Shown one piece after another: positions 9,916-18,535 of a stretch of DNA of 64,000 bases (within the stretch, counting starts at the first letter, position 1; each line of letters begins with the position of its first letter). Where the stretch lies: contig NZ_SMZO01000007.1 in assembly GCF_004358675.1 (NCBI RefSeq), forward strand, positions 54,526 to 118,525. The letters are read 5' to 3'. Position numbers and translations under genes: made by a program. The notes beneath the pieces are model-generated. The model was given only the letters and a program-made list of their open reading frames with translations, made no database searches and was not told the DNA's origin. The stretch is from Meridianimarinicoccus aquatilis (GTDB taxonomy: Bacteria > Pseudomonadota > Alphaproteobacteria > Rhodobacterales > Rhodobacteraceae).

Positions 9916-10200
9916 CGGGGTAAGCGCGATTCTCAGGTTTCCAGCATGGTTTGGGTTGCAGGCTCAAGTAAAAACATATGCACGGTTTCTGTGGATAACT
10001 CTGTTGGTAAGTTTTGGGATACCCGGATTTTTCGTTAAGAACACGGCACTTCGCCGGGGTGCCCAATTTTTAGGCGCGTTTTTAAGTCTCTGTAATTGCT
10101 AGTTATTTTTATATGCCTGCGGTAGCGGACTGAAACGAATGACTTTTTTGTAAAGGAAACATGACCCTACCGTGAAAGGTGTAAAACTCTGGTATGTTGC

Positions 10201-10983
10201 CTATTCCACGCCCTGCACATCGGGGGTTTGCCACGCAAGGTGTTGGCCGCCATCAATTGCCAGCATTTGTCCCGTTACAGCAGGTGCATGCAGAAAGTAC
10301 AGCAAGGCTGCTGTTATGTCGTCTGTGTTCGCGCCACGTTCTAAAATAGTCGCTCGTCGCTGATCGGAAAATTGGTTTGCGGTTTGTTTCGCCCCCTGCA
10401 ACGTGGGCCCGGGGCCAATGGCGTTGACCCGGATCGTTGGTCCAAGAGCTTGTGCAGCGGTGCGTGTAAACGCCCAAAGGCCCATCTTTGCGATCGTGTA
10501 GCTCATGAAATCGGGTGTAAGCTTGTGAACCCTCTGGTCGATCAAGTTGACGACAAGCCCGCTTGCTTTTGGCTCTCCGGCTGCATCGGTGGTAGTTGGT
10601 GGAACTTGAGTGGCAAAGCTTTGCGTCAGCACCACAGGCGCGCGCAGGTTGCTTTCGATGTGCCGGTCCCAACTTTCACGGGTCCCGGTTTGGATTGTAT
10701 CGCGTTCGAAGATCGACGCGTTGTTGACCAGCACTGTGAGTGGCCCGCCAAGCGTGTCTGCGGCTCGATCCACAAGCGGTGTGGTCTGCGTCTCGTCCAA
10801 TAAATCGGCCTGAAGCGCGACCGCATGCCGACCTTTGGAGCGAATCTCGTCAACCAAGGTGTGCGCTGCCTCGCCCGAGCTTGCGTAATGGACAGCCACA
10901 TCCAGCCCGGCATCTGCAAGTGCGAGCGCCATGGCGCGCCCCAACCGATGCGCTGCGCCGGTTACCAAAGCTTTGCCGTCCAT
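10201..10983 (-). CDS. SDR family oxidoreductase, pteridine reductase-like
   Basis: This 260-residue short-chain dehydrogenase uses NAD(P)H. The Rossmann motif appears as TGAAHRLGRAMA, the second motif as NNAS, and the catalytic pair as YTIAK. The arginine in GAAHRLGR and the end (TGQMLAIDGGQHL) resemble FolM/pteridine reductase-like proteins, which reduce dihydropterins, but the substrate is not certain. The ATG at 10983 is preceded by ggagg, while the longer frame to 11034 runs into the neighbouring antiporter gene. The antiporter gene ends 13 bases upstream, suggesting co-transcription. Confidence 0.82.
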   Translation of the reverse strand: MDGKALVTGAAHRLGRAMALALADAGLDVAVHYASSGEAAHTLVDEIRSKGRHAVALQADLLDETQTTPLVDRAADTLGGPLTVLVNNASIFERDTIQTGTRESWDRHIESNLRAPVVLTQSFATQVPPTTTDAAGEPKASGLVVNLIDQRVHKLTPDFMSYTIAKMGLWAFTRTAAQALGPTIRVNAIGPGPTLQGAKQTANQFSDQRRATILERGANTDDITAALLYFLHAPAVTGQMLAIDGGQHLAWQTPDVQGVE

Positions 10984-10996
10984 CGTCGCGTCCTCC

Positions 10997-11947
10997 TTAC
11001 ACAAGCAGGAGAGAGAGATAGCCCAGATATGCAAGGGTCAACACGGCCCCGGCGGGACGATTGACATTCCATCCAAGAAAAACGAACGGGGCGATCAATG
11101 CGGACGCGCCGAGCATGACCCACAGGTCAAAACGAAGAAACTCTGCATCGACCGGGATCGGCCCGACCAATGCGGTGATCCCTATAATCCCAGCGAGGTT
11201 GAAGATATTTGAACCAATCACATTGCCAAGCGCCACATCCGTTTGATTGCGCAAGGCGGCCATCACGGTTGTCGCCAGTTCAGGGGCAGAGGTCCCTAGC
11301 GCCACAAGAGTGAGGCCGATCACCGTTTCGCTAATTCCAAAGTCGCGCGCGATGTCCACGCTGCCATCCACCAAGAGGTCTGCGCCAAGCGGCAACCCGA
11401 TCAGGCCCAGCACCAGAAACAGAGCGATTTTCCACGCGGGCATTTGCGGGTCTGCGCCTTCAAGGTCTTCTTCAGCCGCGGTGCAGGATGCGCCAAGCCT
11501 TCGGTGAGTACGTGCGCGGCGGAACTGATCAGTCAGCATCAATACGAGTAAGGCCAAAAGAACAAAGCCATGCCACCACGTAAGAGGGCCGGTGACGCAT
11601 AGCGCGATGAACACAAGAGAAATGCCCATCATCAAAATGTAGCTGTGCCGTGTGTCGGACTCTCCCGTCGACAGCCCTTTCATCAGAGCGGGAATGCCCA
11701 GAACCAACAAAATGTTCGCGGTGTTGGACCCAACGACATTGCCCAATGCAATGCCCGGTGCGTCCCGCAGGACCGCTTGGACGGAAACAAGAAGTTCCGG
11801 AGCGGATGTGCCAAGCGCAACGATCGTCAGACTGACGATCAAGGCCGGTATTCCCAGCCGAAGGCTAAGGTTCACCGCGCCTTTCACCAAAGCATCCCCT
11901 GCAAGCAGCAGGATTGTCAGCCCGAGGGCGACATAGATCCAATCCAT
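10997..11947 (-). CDS. Calcium/sodium antiporter (CaCA family, YrbG-like)
   Basis: The 316-residue inner-membrane protein belongs to the K+-independent Ca2+/Na+ exchanger family. It has two inverted halves, each with the alpha-repeat signature: GTSAPELLVSVQA followed by GNVVGSN in the first, and GTSAPELATTVMA followed by GNVIGSN in the second. About ten hydrophobic segments are visible, with a charged loop between the halves. It lies in a compact minus-strand run from the S49 peptidase through the zinc-ribbon protein to the SDR gene. The transported ion is a family-level assignment. Confidence 0.92.
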   Translation of the reverse strand: MDWIYVALGLTILLLAGDALVKGAVNLSLRLGIPALIVSLTIVALGTSAPELLVSVQAVLRDAPGIALGNVVGSNTANILLVLGIPALMKGLSTGESDTRHSYILMMGISLVFIALCVTGPLTWWHGFVLLALLVLMLTDQFRRARTHRRLGASCTAAEEDLEGADPQMPAWKIALFLVLGLIGLPLGADLLVDGSVDIARDFGISETVIGLTLVALGTSAPELATTVMAALRNQTDVALGNVIGSNIFNLAGIIGITALVGPIPVDAEFLRFDLWVMLGASALIAPFVFLGWNVNRPAGAVLTLAYLGYLSLLLV

Positions 11948-11949
11948 TC

Positions 11950-12117
11950 CTAAGACCTTTTATGTTCACACGGGCAGGGTCCGCGGCCAATTCGTGGTCG
12001 TCCGCAAGACTTGCATTTTTTTGATGTCAGTCGCGGTGGCCCAGGCATGCGAAGCCGCCCGAACATTGCCAATGCGACCATTCCAATCAGGAACAGGCTG
12101 ACGATCTTTATCAACAC
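11950..12117 (-). CDS. Small membrane-anchored zinc-ribbon protein (55 aa)
   Basis: This short gene is easily missed by length cut-offs. Translation from the GTG directly after the upstream S49 peptidase stop gives VLIKIVSLFLIGMVALAMFG, a membrane helix. A basic linker with RLRMPGPPRL follows, then CKSCGRPRIGRGPCPC, a four-cysteine (CxxC...CxC) zinc-ribbon-like knuckle. It stops two bases before the antiporter start, so it is tightly packed in the operon. Intact coding over 55 codons, the TM-plus-zinc-ribbon design and zero-gap spacing support a real gene. I know no function. TTG one codon later is an alternative start. Confidence 0.78.
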   Translation of the reverse strand: MLIKIVSLFLIGMVALAMFGRLRMPGPPRLTSKKCKSCGRPRIGRGPCPCEHKRS

Positions 12118-12918
12118 TTACAGGCCGTAACGCGCGTACAGGGCACGTTCTTCTGCGTGGGCGAGCGCGTCGCCAAGTACTGAAGCGCCAAAACGCTGGA
12201 ACAAACTCCGTTTCATCCCGTAGCGCAGGAAGCGAACCTCATCGCCGAAGCGGTGTTTCATCACCGGCACCACATGACCGATGCTGTCTGCGAGCCCTAC
12301 TTCTATTGCGGATTTGCCAATCCAGACCTCGCCGGTAAACAGATCGCGATCTTCAGGAAGCTTGTCTTGGCGTCGCTCTGTGACGTGATCTTTGAATGTG
12401 CCGTGCAGATCGTCAAGCAAGACACGCAGTCGGGCCACGTCTTCTGGTTGTTCCGGGCGGAAGGGGTCCAACATGCTTTTCGAAGTGCCAGCCGTGTAAA
12501 CGCGGCGCTCGATGCCTTGCCGAGTGATGAACTCATGCGCGCCGAACGATGCCGAGATCACACCGATGGAGCCAACGATAGACCCTGGATCGACGATGAC
12601 CTCATCGGCTGCACAAGCGATCCAGTATCCGCCAGACGCAGCGACGTCTTCGACAAAGGCAAGAACGGGAATCTCCGTCTCCTTTGCGAGGCGGCGAATC
12701 CGCGCCCCGATGAGAGAGGACTGTACGGGGCTTCCGCCGGGCGAATTGATAATCAACGCCACCGCCGAGGGCTTGCCGCGCCGAAATGCTTTTTCCAGCA
12801 TAGGGGCAACGGATTCGTCGTTGATAGAGCCCGAACGTCCGCCTGATGCGATCATACCGGCCAATCGCACCACCGCGACGCGCGCGGGTTTTTTCACAAA
12901 GGGGATAAAGCGTCTCAT
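12118..12918 (-). CDS. S49 family peptidase (SppA-like)
   Basis: This 266-residue protein is a short SppA-type serine peptidase; such enzymes degrade cleaved signal peptides at the inner membrane. The substrate-binding stretch INSPGGSPVQSS, the nucleophile region VAASGGYWIACAADEV and the later GTSKSMLDPF, which holds the probable lysine base, are in the family order. The length suits the single-domain (36K) type. No membrane helix precedes the domain, so membrane association may depend on a partner; the small zinc-ribbon membrane protein directly downstream is an attractive but unproven candidate. Confidence 0.9.
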   Translation of the reverse strand: MRRFIPFVKKPARVAVVRLAGMIASGGRSGSINDESVAPMLEKAFRRGKPSAVALIINSPGGSPVQSSLIGARIRRLAKETEIPVLAFVEDVAASGGYWIACAADEVIVDPGSIVGSIGVISASFGAHEFITRQGIERRVYTAGTSKSMLDPFRPEQPEDVARLRVLLDDLHGTFKDHVTERRQDKLPEDRDLFTGEVWIGKSAIEVGLADSIGHVVPVMKHRFGDEVRFLRYGMKRSLFQRFGASVLGDALAHAEERALYARYGL

Positions 12919-12975
12919 GCACTCGACATAGAGTGCCGTGGTCCCGACAACAAGGTAGCCGAGGCTTGAACAGCA

Positions 12976-13003
12976 AAAGCCCCGGCGCGTTTGACGGGGC
13001 TTT
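12976..13003 (-). terminator. Rho-independent terminator of the spike-base gene
   Basis: An 8-bp stem (aaagcccc / ggggcttt) is followed on the minus strand by a short T run. It lies 22 bases after the stop of the spike-base gene and separates it from the S49 peptidase gene. Confidence 0.75.
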
Positions 13004-13024
13004 CATTTCAGGATGGGCCGGTCG

Positions 13025-13288
13025 TTACCAAAGTGCTACCAAATCACCGGCTGTTGTACCGGTCGACAGAATTTTCCGCAGACGCAGGGGCAGCATTGTG
13101 CCGGCAGGAACGGATATGAAACTGACGGTTACGCCCGATGCAAGCTCGGCTTGGATTTCGCCCGCTGTGCCGACATAGATCGCCCGTGTCACATGAGGCA
13201 GGTCTGCTGCGTCGCTTGGCACGATCATGTTGCCGTCAATCGCCGGTGACGTCAGTCCGGGTGTGGTATTTGAATACAGGTCGGCCAT
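13025..13288 (-). CDS. Spike base protein, RCAP_Rcc01079 family (gene transfer agent head spike)
   Basis: The 87-residue product matches the pattern I know for the Rcc01079 family, a head-spike base component of Rhodobacter capsulatus gene transfer agent particles. Recognisable parts are the PSDAADLPHVTRAIYVG stretch, a short beta-rich middle (VTVSFISVPAGTMLP) and the closing STGTTAGDLVALW. The ATG at 13288 has aagga six bases upstream. No other GTA or phage gene is adjacent, and the usual fibre-like partner (Rcc01080 type) is not next to it. It is a single-gene unit with its own terminator. Confidence 0.8.
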   Translation of the reverse strand: MADLYSNTTPGLTSPAIDGNMIVPSDAADLPHVTRAIYVGTAGEIQAELASGVTVSFISVPAGTMLPLRLRKILSTGTTAGDLVALW

Positions 13289-13467
13289 ATCAGGTTCCTT
13301 CATTTGCAACATTGCGCCGCCGCACTTTCGGGTTCGTTAGAGCCTGGTTGCGGGACGACTTGTTCAGATTCTGTTTGGAAAATCTGCCCCAACTCGATTA
13401 ATTCCGGGTTGTTCGGGCGCACGGCTGCGCACAGTATCACGCAACAAGCGCAACCAAAGGGAACCAC

Positions 13468-15159
13468 ATGCGGGCTGCTGTCCTTGGGTTTTACATGCTT
13501 CTTGCCCCAACTGTGGCCCTAGGGCAGGTGGGCGGAAATGCTTCCGAAGCTGTCGCGGCCACGTCCGGGGTGCAGGTTCAAAGCACGGTGACCCCTGCGG
13601 TGATCAAGGATGGTCTTGCGCCTGTTACCCCGTCAAATACCCGGCGCGATCCCATGACTGGTGCCATAGACGTTTTTTTGCTGCCGGAACCTGGGCGAGA
13701 AGACCTGCCGGTGATCGACCCTAACAATACACGGCCGGAAGCGGGTTTGTTGCGGCGTATCGATGCCGCGGGTAATGCCGCCGGACTGTCCCAAGTACTT
13801 TATGACAATAGAGATCGAGGGCATTCTGATCTTCAGGAAATGGCGTTTCCGCAAGTGTCCCGCACACGGTATGACGAAGCTTTCACATCTCGGATGCAGC
13901 ACAATGGAGTTGCGGGTCAGTTTATGTTCTCGCTGCCCACGATTGGCAATTCCTCGACGGCGCTGACCCGCACACCGATTGCCCGCAGTTTGGGTCGACT
14001 TGCGCTTGGGGATCAGGCGAGTGCATTGCGTAGCTACCGGCTCTACACATCTAATCAGATGTACGTCTATCCGGAACATCGGGACTATGACGCTGATACA
14101 GGGGACCGTTTGTTCGCCTCGGCGCCCTATTTCATGTTGTCGCAAGGGTCGTCTTATCGAGATCAGCCTTTTGTCGAAGCATTGTTGCTGACGACTGCTG
14201 CGCTGCAACCCGCGACCTTCGACCGCTTGGTCGACCTGAAACTTCTTGCTCCGACATTACAGATGATATTGCGCAGGACATTGGCTGGGGTGCGAAACGA
14301 TACTGATTACGTGTCCCCACGCGCGCATCCACCTGTGTTCCACTCCAACCAACTTCGGCATGGTGCGGCAGTTGGGTTTGCCAATTCTATTACACCTGAC
14401 ACGATTCCCCCAATGGTCCAGATCAGCATGGTGTCCGATTTCAAGGCGCGCCCGGCGGTGGACTATCTTCCGGGGAATATTGGTGAGGTGCTGTTCACCA
14501 CGCCATCGGCCGTCGCGCGTGCATGGCGAAGCTTTGACCATACGCGGAGGATTACCGTAAGTGCGGCAAAAACAGAGGATCCGAACAACCGTCCCTTACA
14601 GTTTCATTGGGCTGTCCTTCAGGGAGACCCCGAAAAGATCCAGATCACGCCCCAGGACGGGTCGGGCACTGTCGCGGATATCGACATAAAGTGGCATGAT
14701 CGATTTGCACTTTCGTCGACAAACCCCATGACGAGCCCGCGTGTAGATATCGCGGTTTTTGCGGATAACGGGGCACATATCTCTGCCCCAGCGATGATTT
14801 CAATTCTGTTTCCCACATTTCAGGAAAGGGACTATCGGCCGAATCCGGATGGGGAACTGGAACTCCACAGTTTGGGCTATGCGCCGACAAGACCGGAAGA
14901 TCCGTACGCAGATCCATTGATCTGGCCGGTTGAGGACTGGCGTGATCAGATACGGCGCAATCAAGAGGGTGAAATTGTCAGTGTCACCCGAACATGGACC
15001 AAGACAGGCCGTGTACAGGAGCTTCAGCGTGTTCCACTCGGGTGGCTAACGACCGACGAGCAAGGGAGACCTGTCACTCAGCAGTTTCTTGCCGCTCAGG
15101 GCTCCAAAGGAGCGTTGTCCTTGGAGGCCCGAGTTATCGGTTCGGTATCTGATCAGTAA
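13468..15159 (+). CDS. Secreted protein of unknown function within the exosortase/EPS locus (563 aa)
   Basis: I do not recognise a named family. The protein has a clear signal peptide (cleavage near ALGQV), a long Asp/Asn/Pro-rich N-terminal region, and a central segment with YVYPEHRDYD and PYFMLSQGSSYRDQPFVEAL. A stretch near residues 360-385 (SAAKTEDPNNRPLQFHW) resembles a PKD-type immunoglobulin fold. Good aaaggg precedes the ATG. It converges on the autokinase gene with a 7-base overlap. Base composition looks less GC-rich than the housekeeping genes, like the rest of this locus. A role at the cell surface or in the matrix is inferred from export and position only. Confidence 0.85.
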   Translation: MRAAVLGFYMLLAPTVALGQVGGNASEAVAATSGVQVQSTVTPAVIKDGLAPVTPSNTRRDPMTGAIDVFLLPEPGREDLPVIDPNNTRPEAGLLRRIDAAGNAAGLSQVLYDNRDRGHSDLQEMAFPQVSRTRYDEAFTSRMQHNGVAGQFMFSLPTIGNSSTALTRTPIARSLGRLALGDQASALRSYRLYTSNQMYVYPEHRDYDADTGDRLFASAPYFMLSQGSSYRDQPFVEALLLTTAALQPATFDRLVDLKLLAPTLQMILRRTLAGVRNDTDYVSPRAHPPVFHSNQLRHGAAVGFANSITPDTIPPMVQISMVSDFKARPAVDYLPGNIGEVLFTTPSAVARAWRSFDHTRRITVSAAKTEDPNNRPLQFHWAVLQGDPEKIQITPQDGSGTVADIDIKWHDRFALSSTNPMTSPRVDIAVFADNGAHISAPAMISILFPTFQERDYRPNPDGELELHSLGYAPTRPEDPYADPLIWPVEDWRDQIRRNQEGEIVSVTRTWTKTGRVQELQRVPLGWLTTDEQGRPVTQQFLAAQGSKGALSLEARVIGSVSDQ

Positions 15160-16007
15160 TAGGACTGATCGTACCCATAGGTGCTTTTGCTATAGCGTGT
15201 CTTATTAAGGACTACGCCCATCACGTTGGTAGCCGTCGCAATCTCGGTCTCGGTGATATCGACCTCGTCGATCGATGTCATTTCCGCCGCGGCGACAAGA
15301 ATTGCAGAGTCGACAAAGTCCAGAAATCCGATGGTGTCATCACTTGCCAGAATTGGCGGCGCATCGAAGAGCACGAGATCAGGTTCAAACTTCTTCTCGA
15401 CGGCAATGAGTTGCTCGCGAGCGAACGCACTGTGCAAGATTTCCGAAGAATTTGCGCTGGGCACCCGATTGGTGCCGAAGGCAAGGTTGTTTCCATACGC
15501 GACCATATGCGCCTCGGCCGGTTCTTGCCCGCTCAGCACCCGTTCGAACGCCAAATTTTCTTTGATGCCAAGAATGTTGGCGATCTCGGGGCGACGCATG
15601 TCGATTTCAATGACCAACACGCGCAACTCGCTTTGGCGAGCGAGGCTGAAAGCCAAGTTTGCGGTGACCGTGGACTTACCGCATTTCGCGGTCGGAGATG
15701 TGACCGCCACGCGTTTCCAATTATTCGCCTTGGTTTGCTGCAGAAGCTTTGTGCGCATCATGTCGAATGGTTGCGCCGCGTGACCCCCGAAATAGGACAC
15801 GACCCGATTGTTTTTGAGCAGTTTTTCGTTGGGCATGAACTGCGGCAATGACTGCCACGCGTAAGAGGCGTTCGATGGGACCGCTGGCGTTGCCGAGGTG
15901 GGGGGCGTTACTGCCCGCGCCTTTTCGGCAGGCGTGCGTGGCACCGCTGTTCCGGATTCTTGGCGCTTGTCTCGGGCGCGGCTGAGGGCCTCTTGAAGTC
16001 GTTCCAT
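15153..16007 (-). CDS. CpsD/CapB-family tyrosine autokinase (exosortase/EPS-associated)
   Basis: The 284-residue cytoplasmic ATPase is a bacterial tyrosine kinase that controls polysaccharide polymerisation together with a Wzz-like membrane partner. Walker A is at residues 104-112 (SPTAKCGKS), Walker A' at about 130-138 (VLVIEIDMR) and Walker B in LVLFDAPPIL. The C-terminus is a tyrosine cluster, with five Tyr in the last fourteen residues (TYGYDQSYY at the end), the usual autophosphorylation tail. The ATG at 16007, not the TTG one codon earlier, has aggtga at a good distance. The Wzz-like gene is 52 bases upstream. Confidence 0.9.
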   Translation of the reverse strand: MERLQEALSRARDKRQESGTAVPRTPAEKARAVTPPTSATPAVPSNASYAWQSLPQFMPNEKLLKNNRVVSYFGGHAAQPFDMMRTKLLQQTKANNWKRVAVTSPTAKCGKSTVTANLAFSLARQSELRVLVIEIDMRRPEIANILGIKENLAFERVLSGQEPAEAHMVAYGNNLAFGTNRVPSANSSEILHSAFAREQLIAVEKKFEPDLVLFDAPPILASDDTIGFLDFVDSAILVAAAEMTSIDEVDITETEIATATNVMGVVLNKTRYSKSTYGYDQSYY

Positions 16008-16059
16008 CAATTCACCTCGAAAAACATTGCATACGCTGCGGCTGTGGACAGGATATGTT

Positions 16060-17676
16060 TCATCCTATCACCGAAAGTCCAACGCGATTGAACAAAGACT
16101 CGATAATCGTATCGAGCGGATAAACAAAAGAGTGCATTGCGAACAGACTAAGCGGCACCAGTACAATCAACACACCTGCGGTCCCGAAGATAACAGTGCG
16201 CCGAAGGGCGACTTCGCGATGCGTGCGGATGTAAGGAAGCACAGCAAACGGCGTAATGCCCAGTCTGTTAGTAAGCTCCATAGGTCGACGGATGGAGCGG
16301 TTAAGGAACTCCATCAGGACGATCAGCGCCAGACCTGCGAACACACCAAAACCCGCACCGGCAGCCGCGATCAATGGGCGATTCGGTTTGGTCGGGCGCT
16401 CAGGTGGGGTCGCCTGTTCGATCACCGATGTCCGCTGTCCTTTCGATAAAAGCTCGATACGTTCACCAGTGGCAGCAACAGAAAGGCGATTAACAGCTTG
16501 GTTGTACTGGCCTTGAATGTTGTCAAAGTCCCGCTGAAGTTTTGCCAGTGTCACGCCATTCGCAGGAACGTCGCTGATCTGCTCCTCGATTTCTGCGATC
16601 TCGGCGGAGAAAACTTCAATTTCGGCCTGCATCTCTTGAATGCGGCGGTCGATGTTGTCCATCTCTGCCTGGAAGCGGACTTCGCGTTCGTTGCGGGGCT
16701 CGCCGTCCAACACGTTTGGTTCATTTCCTGAGTCTTGCTCATCCGCATCGTCTTCGGGCGTTTCCACAGCGCCATTGAGCTGCTGCTCGATTTGGGCAAC
16801 ACGTGCCTTGAGCATTGTTACCCGGGGGTTGGTTGGTGAGAACACCAGAAGCGCATTGTTCAGTTCGTCTTGTGCGGCTTTGAGTTGCTGCTCAAGCGGA
16901 GAGCCTGCCGCGCTCGCATTGATGTCGCCCGTCACACGAAAAATGGCTTCGATCCGCTTCTTTTGTTCCTCAAGGTCAAGGATGCTTTGGCGATTCGTGC
17001 TGCGTTGGGTTTGCAAATCATCCAAGCGGGTGCGGAGGAACGATAAATTGGTAGGAACCGCCATGCCAACTTGGTTTTGGAAGTCGATAAGACGGACGCT
17101 TTGGGCGTCAAGTTCCCCGCCAAGCCGATCAACTTCTTGCCGAAAGAAAGCCAGTGTATCAGAGGCTTGCTCTGTCCGGAGTTCCAGATTTTGCTGAAGC
17201 ACAAGCGTCACAAACTCGTTGGTGACCTCGGCAACGGTTTGCCGACGCTTTCCTCGATACGAAATCGTCATGATCGTCGACGTTTCAGGGCCACGCTTCG
17301 AGGCTGTCGTGCTGTTTTGGGAGAATGTTACACGGTCCCGCATGTCCTGAACAATGCTCGAGGCCGAAAGACGCACGCCCTCTTCATCAGGTGGATACAG
17401 ATCAAGCCGGTTTGCCACGTCAAGAAGGTTCTCTCGTGACAGAAGGCGCTGTTGAATAATGAGCAGTTGCTCGTTTGCGCCTGTGTTCACGGTCGAACTC
17501 GCAAGCCGCTCGGGGATCTGTTCCGATTCCACGAGCAACGTTGCCTTCGCTTCATATTCAGCCGGGAGAATGATTGCGACTGTCAGGCCAATCGATGCAA
17601 ACAGAGCTGCCACGACGATAAAATAGGGGCTGCGACGCAAAAAAATCGAAAAGTAGTATTTCAGATCAAGCTTCAT
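16060..17676 (-). CDS. Polysaccharide chain-length determinant (Wzz/GumC-like)
   Basis: This 538-residue inner-membrane protein is a polysaccharide co-polymerase. It begins with a Wzz domain and a first membrane helix at about residues 16-36. A long periplasmic coiled-coil region rich in Glu, Gln and Arg follows (for example EEQKKRIEAIF and EIEEQISDVP). The second membrane helix comes after the proline-rich ERPTKPNRPLIAAAG motif, and another hydrophobic stretch lies near the end. There is no fused kinase domain; that part is supplied by the next gene downstream. It is the kind found in XrtA-type loci. Its first codons overlap the ATPase gene by 11 bases. Confidence 0.9.
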   Translation of the reverse strand: MKLDLKYYFSIFLRRSPYFIVVAALFASIGLTVAIILPAEYEAKATLLVESEQIPERLASSTVNTGANEQLLIIQQRLLSRENLLDVANRLDLYPPDEEGVRLSASSIVQDMRDRVTFSQNSTTASKRGPETSTIMTISYRGKRRQTVAEVTNEFVTLVLQQNLELRTEQASDTLAFFRQEVDRLGGELDAQSVRLIDFQNQVGMAVPTNLSFLRTRLDDLQTQRSTNRQSILDLEEQKKRIEAIFRVTGDINASAAGSPLEQQLKAAQDELNNALLVFSPTNPRVTMLKARVAQIEQQLNGAVETPEDDADEQDSGNEPNVLDGEPRNEREVRFQAEMDNIDRRIQEMQAEIEVFSAEIAEIEEQISDVPANGVTLAKLQRDFDNIQGQYNQAVNRLSVAATGERIELLSKGQRTSVIEQATPPERPTKPNRPLIAAAGAGFGVFAGLALIVLMEFLNRSIRRPMELTNRLGITPFAVLPYIRTHREVALRRTVIFGTAGVLIVLVPLSLFAMHSFVYPLDTIIESLFNRVGLSVIG

Positions 17677-18535
17677 TTGCTTGGCCTCCGTTCAGACTTG
17701 CAGCCCCAAAAAACACACCATCCCCCAACACGCTTTCTATGGTTTCTTTGGTCACCATATGTTCTTCCGCAGAAAATGCGTAGACGAGCCCGAGATCACA
17801 AATTTGATTCACGAGACGCGGGACGCCCCCAGTCAAATCGTGGATCATGTCGAGGGCATCATCAGAAATCTCTCGTCCCGTGCCACCGGCGACGTGCAGA
17901 CGGTGCGCAACGTATGCACCGACAGTGTCGCGATTCATGGCGGTGAGGTGAAAACTAGATCCAACACGTTGCACGAACTGCTTCAGTTCCGGGCGCAAAA
18001 TCAACTCCCGCAGCTCAGGCTGCCCGACCAGGACGAGTTGTACCAACTCATCCTTGTTCGAATTGATGTTGGTCAGCATGCGCAACTCTTCAAGCGTGTT
18101 CACGTTGAGGTTTTGAGCCTCGTCGATGATCAAGATGACTCTTCTGCCGTTCGCATACGTCTCAAGCAGAAAGTCCTGTAGATGTTGAAACAGACTCACA
18201 TAAGAAGCCGCCGGATCGAATCTGACACCAAGAGAGTGAAGCACCCACTGCAAAAGCTCGCCGCGGTCACCTTGTGCATTTGAAATGAGGCCGACAACGA
18301 CGTCTTCGGGAAGGGTCTTGAGCAGGTGTTGGAGTAGCGTGGTTTTACCGGCGCCAATTTCTCCCGTGACGACCGTTATTGGCGACCGCGTGAGCACGCC
18401 ATACTCAAGCATCGTGTAGGCAAGCCGATGAGTTTTCGACCAAAAAATGAAATCTGGATCGGGCACTAGGGTAAAGGGTCGTTCGTGAAACCCGAAGAAC
18501 GAATTGTAAATATCGACAGGGGCTGTTGTATTCAT
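17666..18535 (-). CDS. ExeA-like AAA ATPase (XrtA/PEP-CTERM-associated type)
   Basis: The 289-residue cytoplasmic ATPase resembles the GspA/ExeA family member that recurs in exosortase polysaccharide loci. It opens with the family's FFGFHERPFTLVPDPDF. Walker A is at about residues 58-66 (GEIGAGKTT) and Walker B is VILIIDEAQNL, followed by LVLVGQPELRE. The exact role in polysaccharide assembly is not settled in the family. The ATG at 18535 has agga just upstream; the frame open to 18589 adds unmatched residues. It is first in a minus-strand operon of ATPase, Wzz-like protein and autokinase. Confidence 0.88.
   Translation of the reverse strand: MNTTAPVDIYNSFFGFHERPFTLVPDPDFIFWSKTHRLAYTMLEYGVLTRSPITVVTGEIGAGKTTLLQHLLKTLPEDVVVGLISNAQGDRGELLQWVLHSLGVRFDPAASYVSLFQHLQDFLLETYANGRRVILIIDEAQNLNVNTLEELRMLTNINSNKDELVQLVLVGQPELRELILRPELKQFVQRVGSSFHLTAMNRDTVGAYVAHRLHVAGGTGREISDDALDMIHDLTGGVPRLVNQICDLGLVYAFSAEEHMVTKETIESVLGDGVFFGAASLNGGQANEA

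Noticed and set aside
10045..10071. Hairpin with T run (ggcac...gtgcc, caattttt) upstream of uvrC on the plus strand
   Set aside because: The stem is only five base pairs and no plus-strand gene or promoter leads to it, so a small RNA or terminator is not supported.
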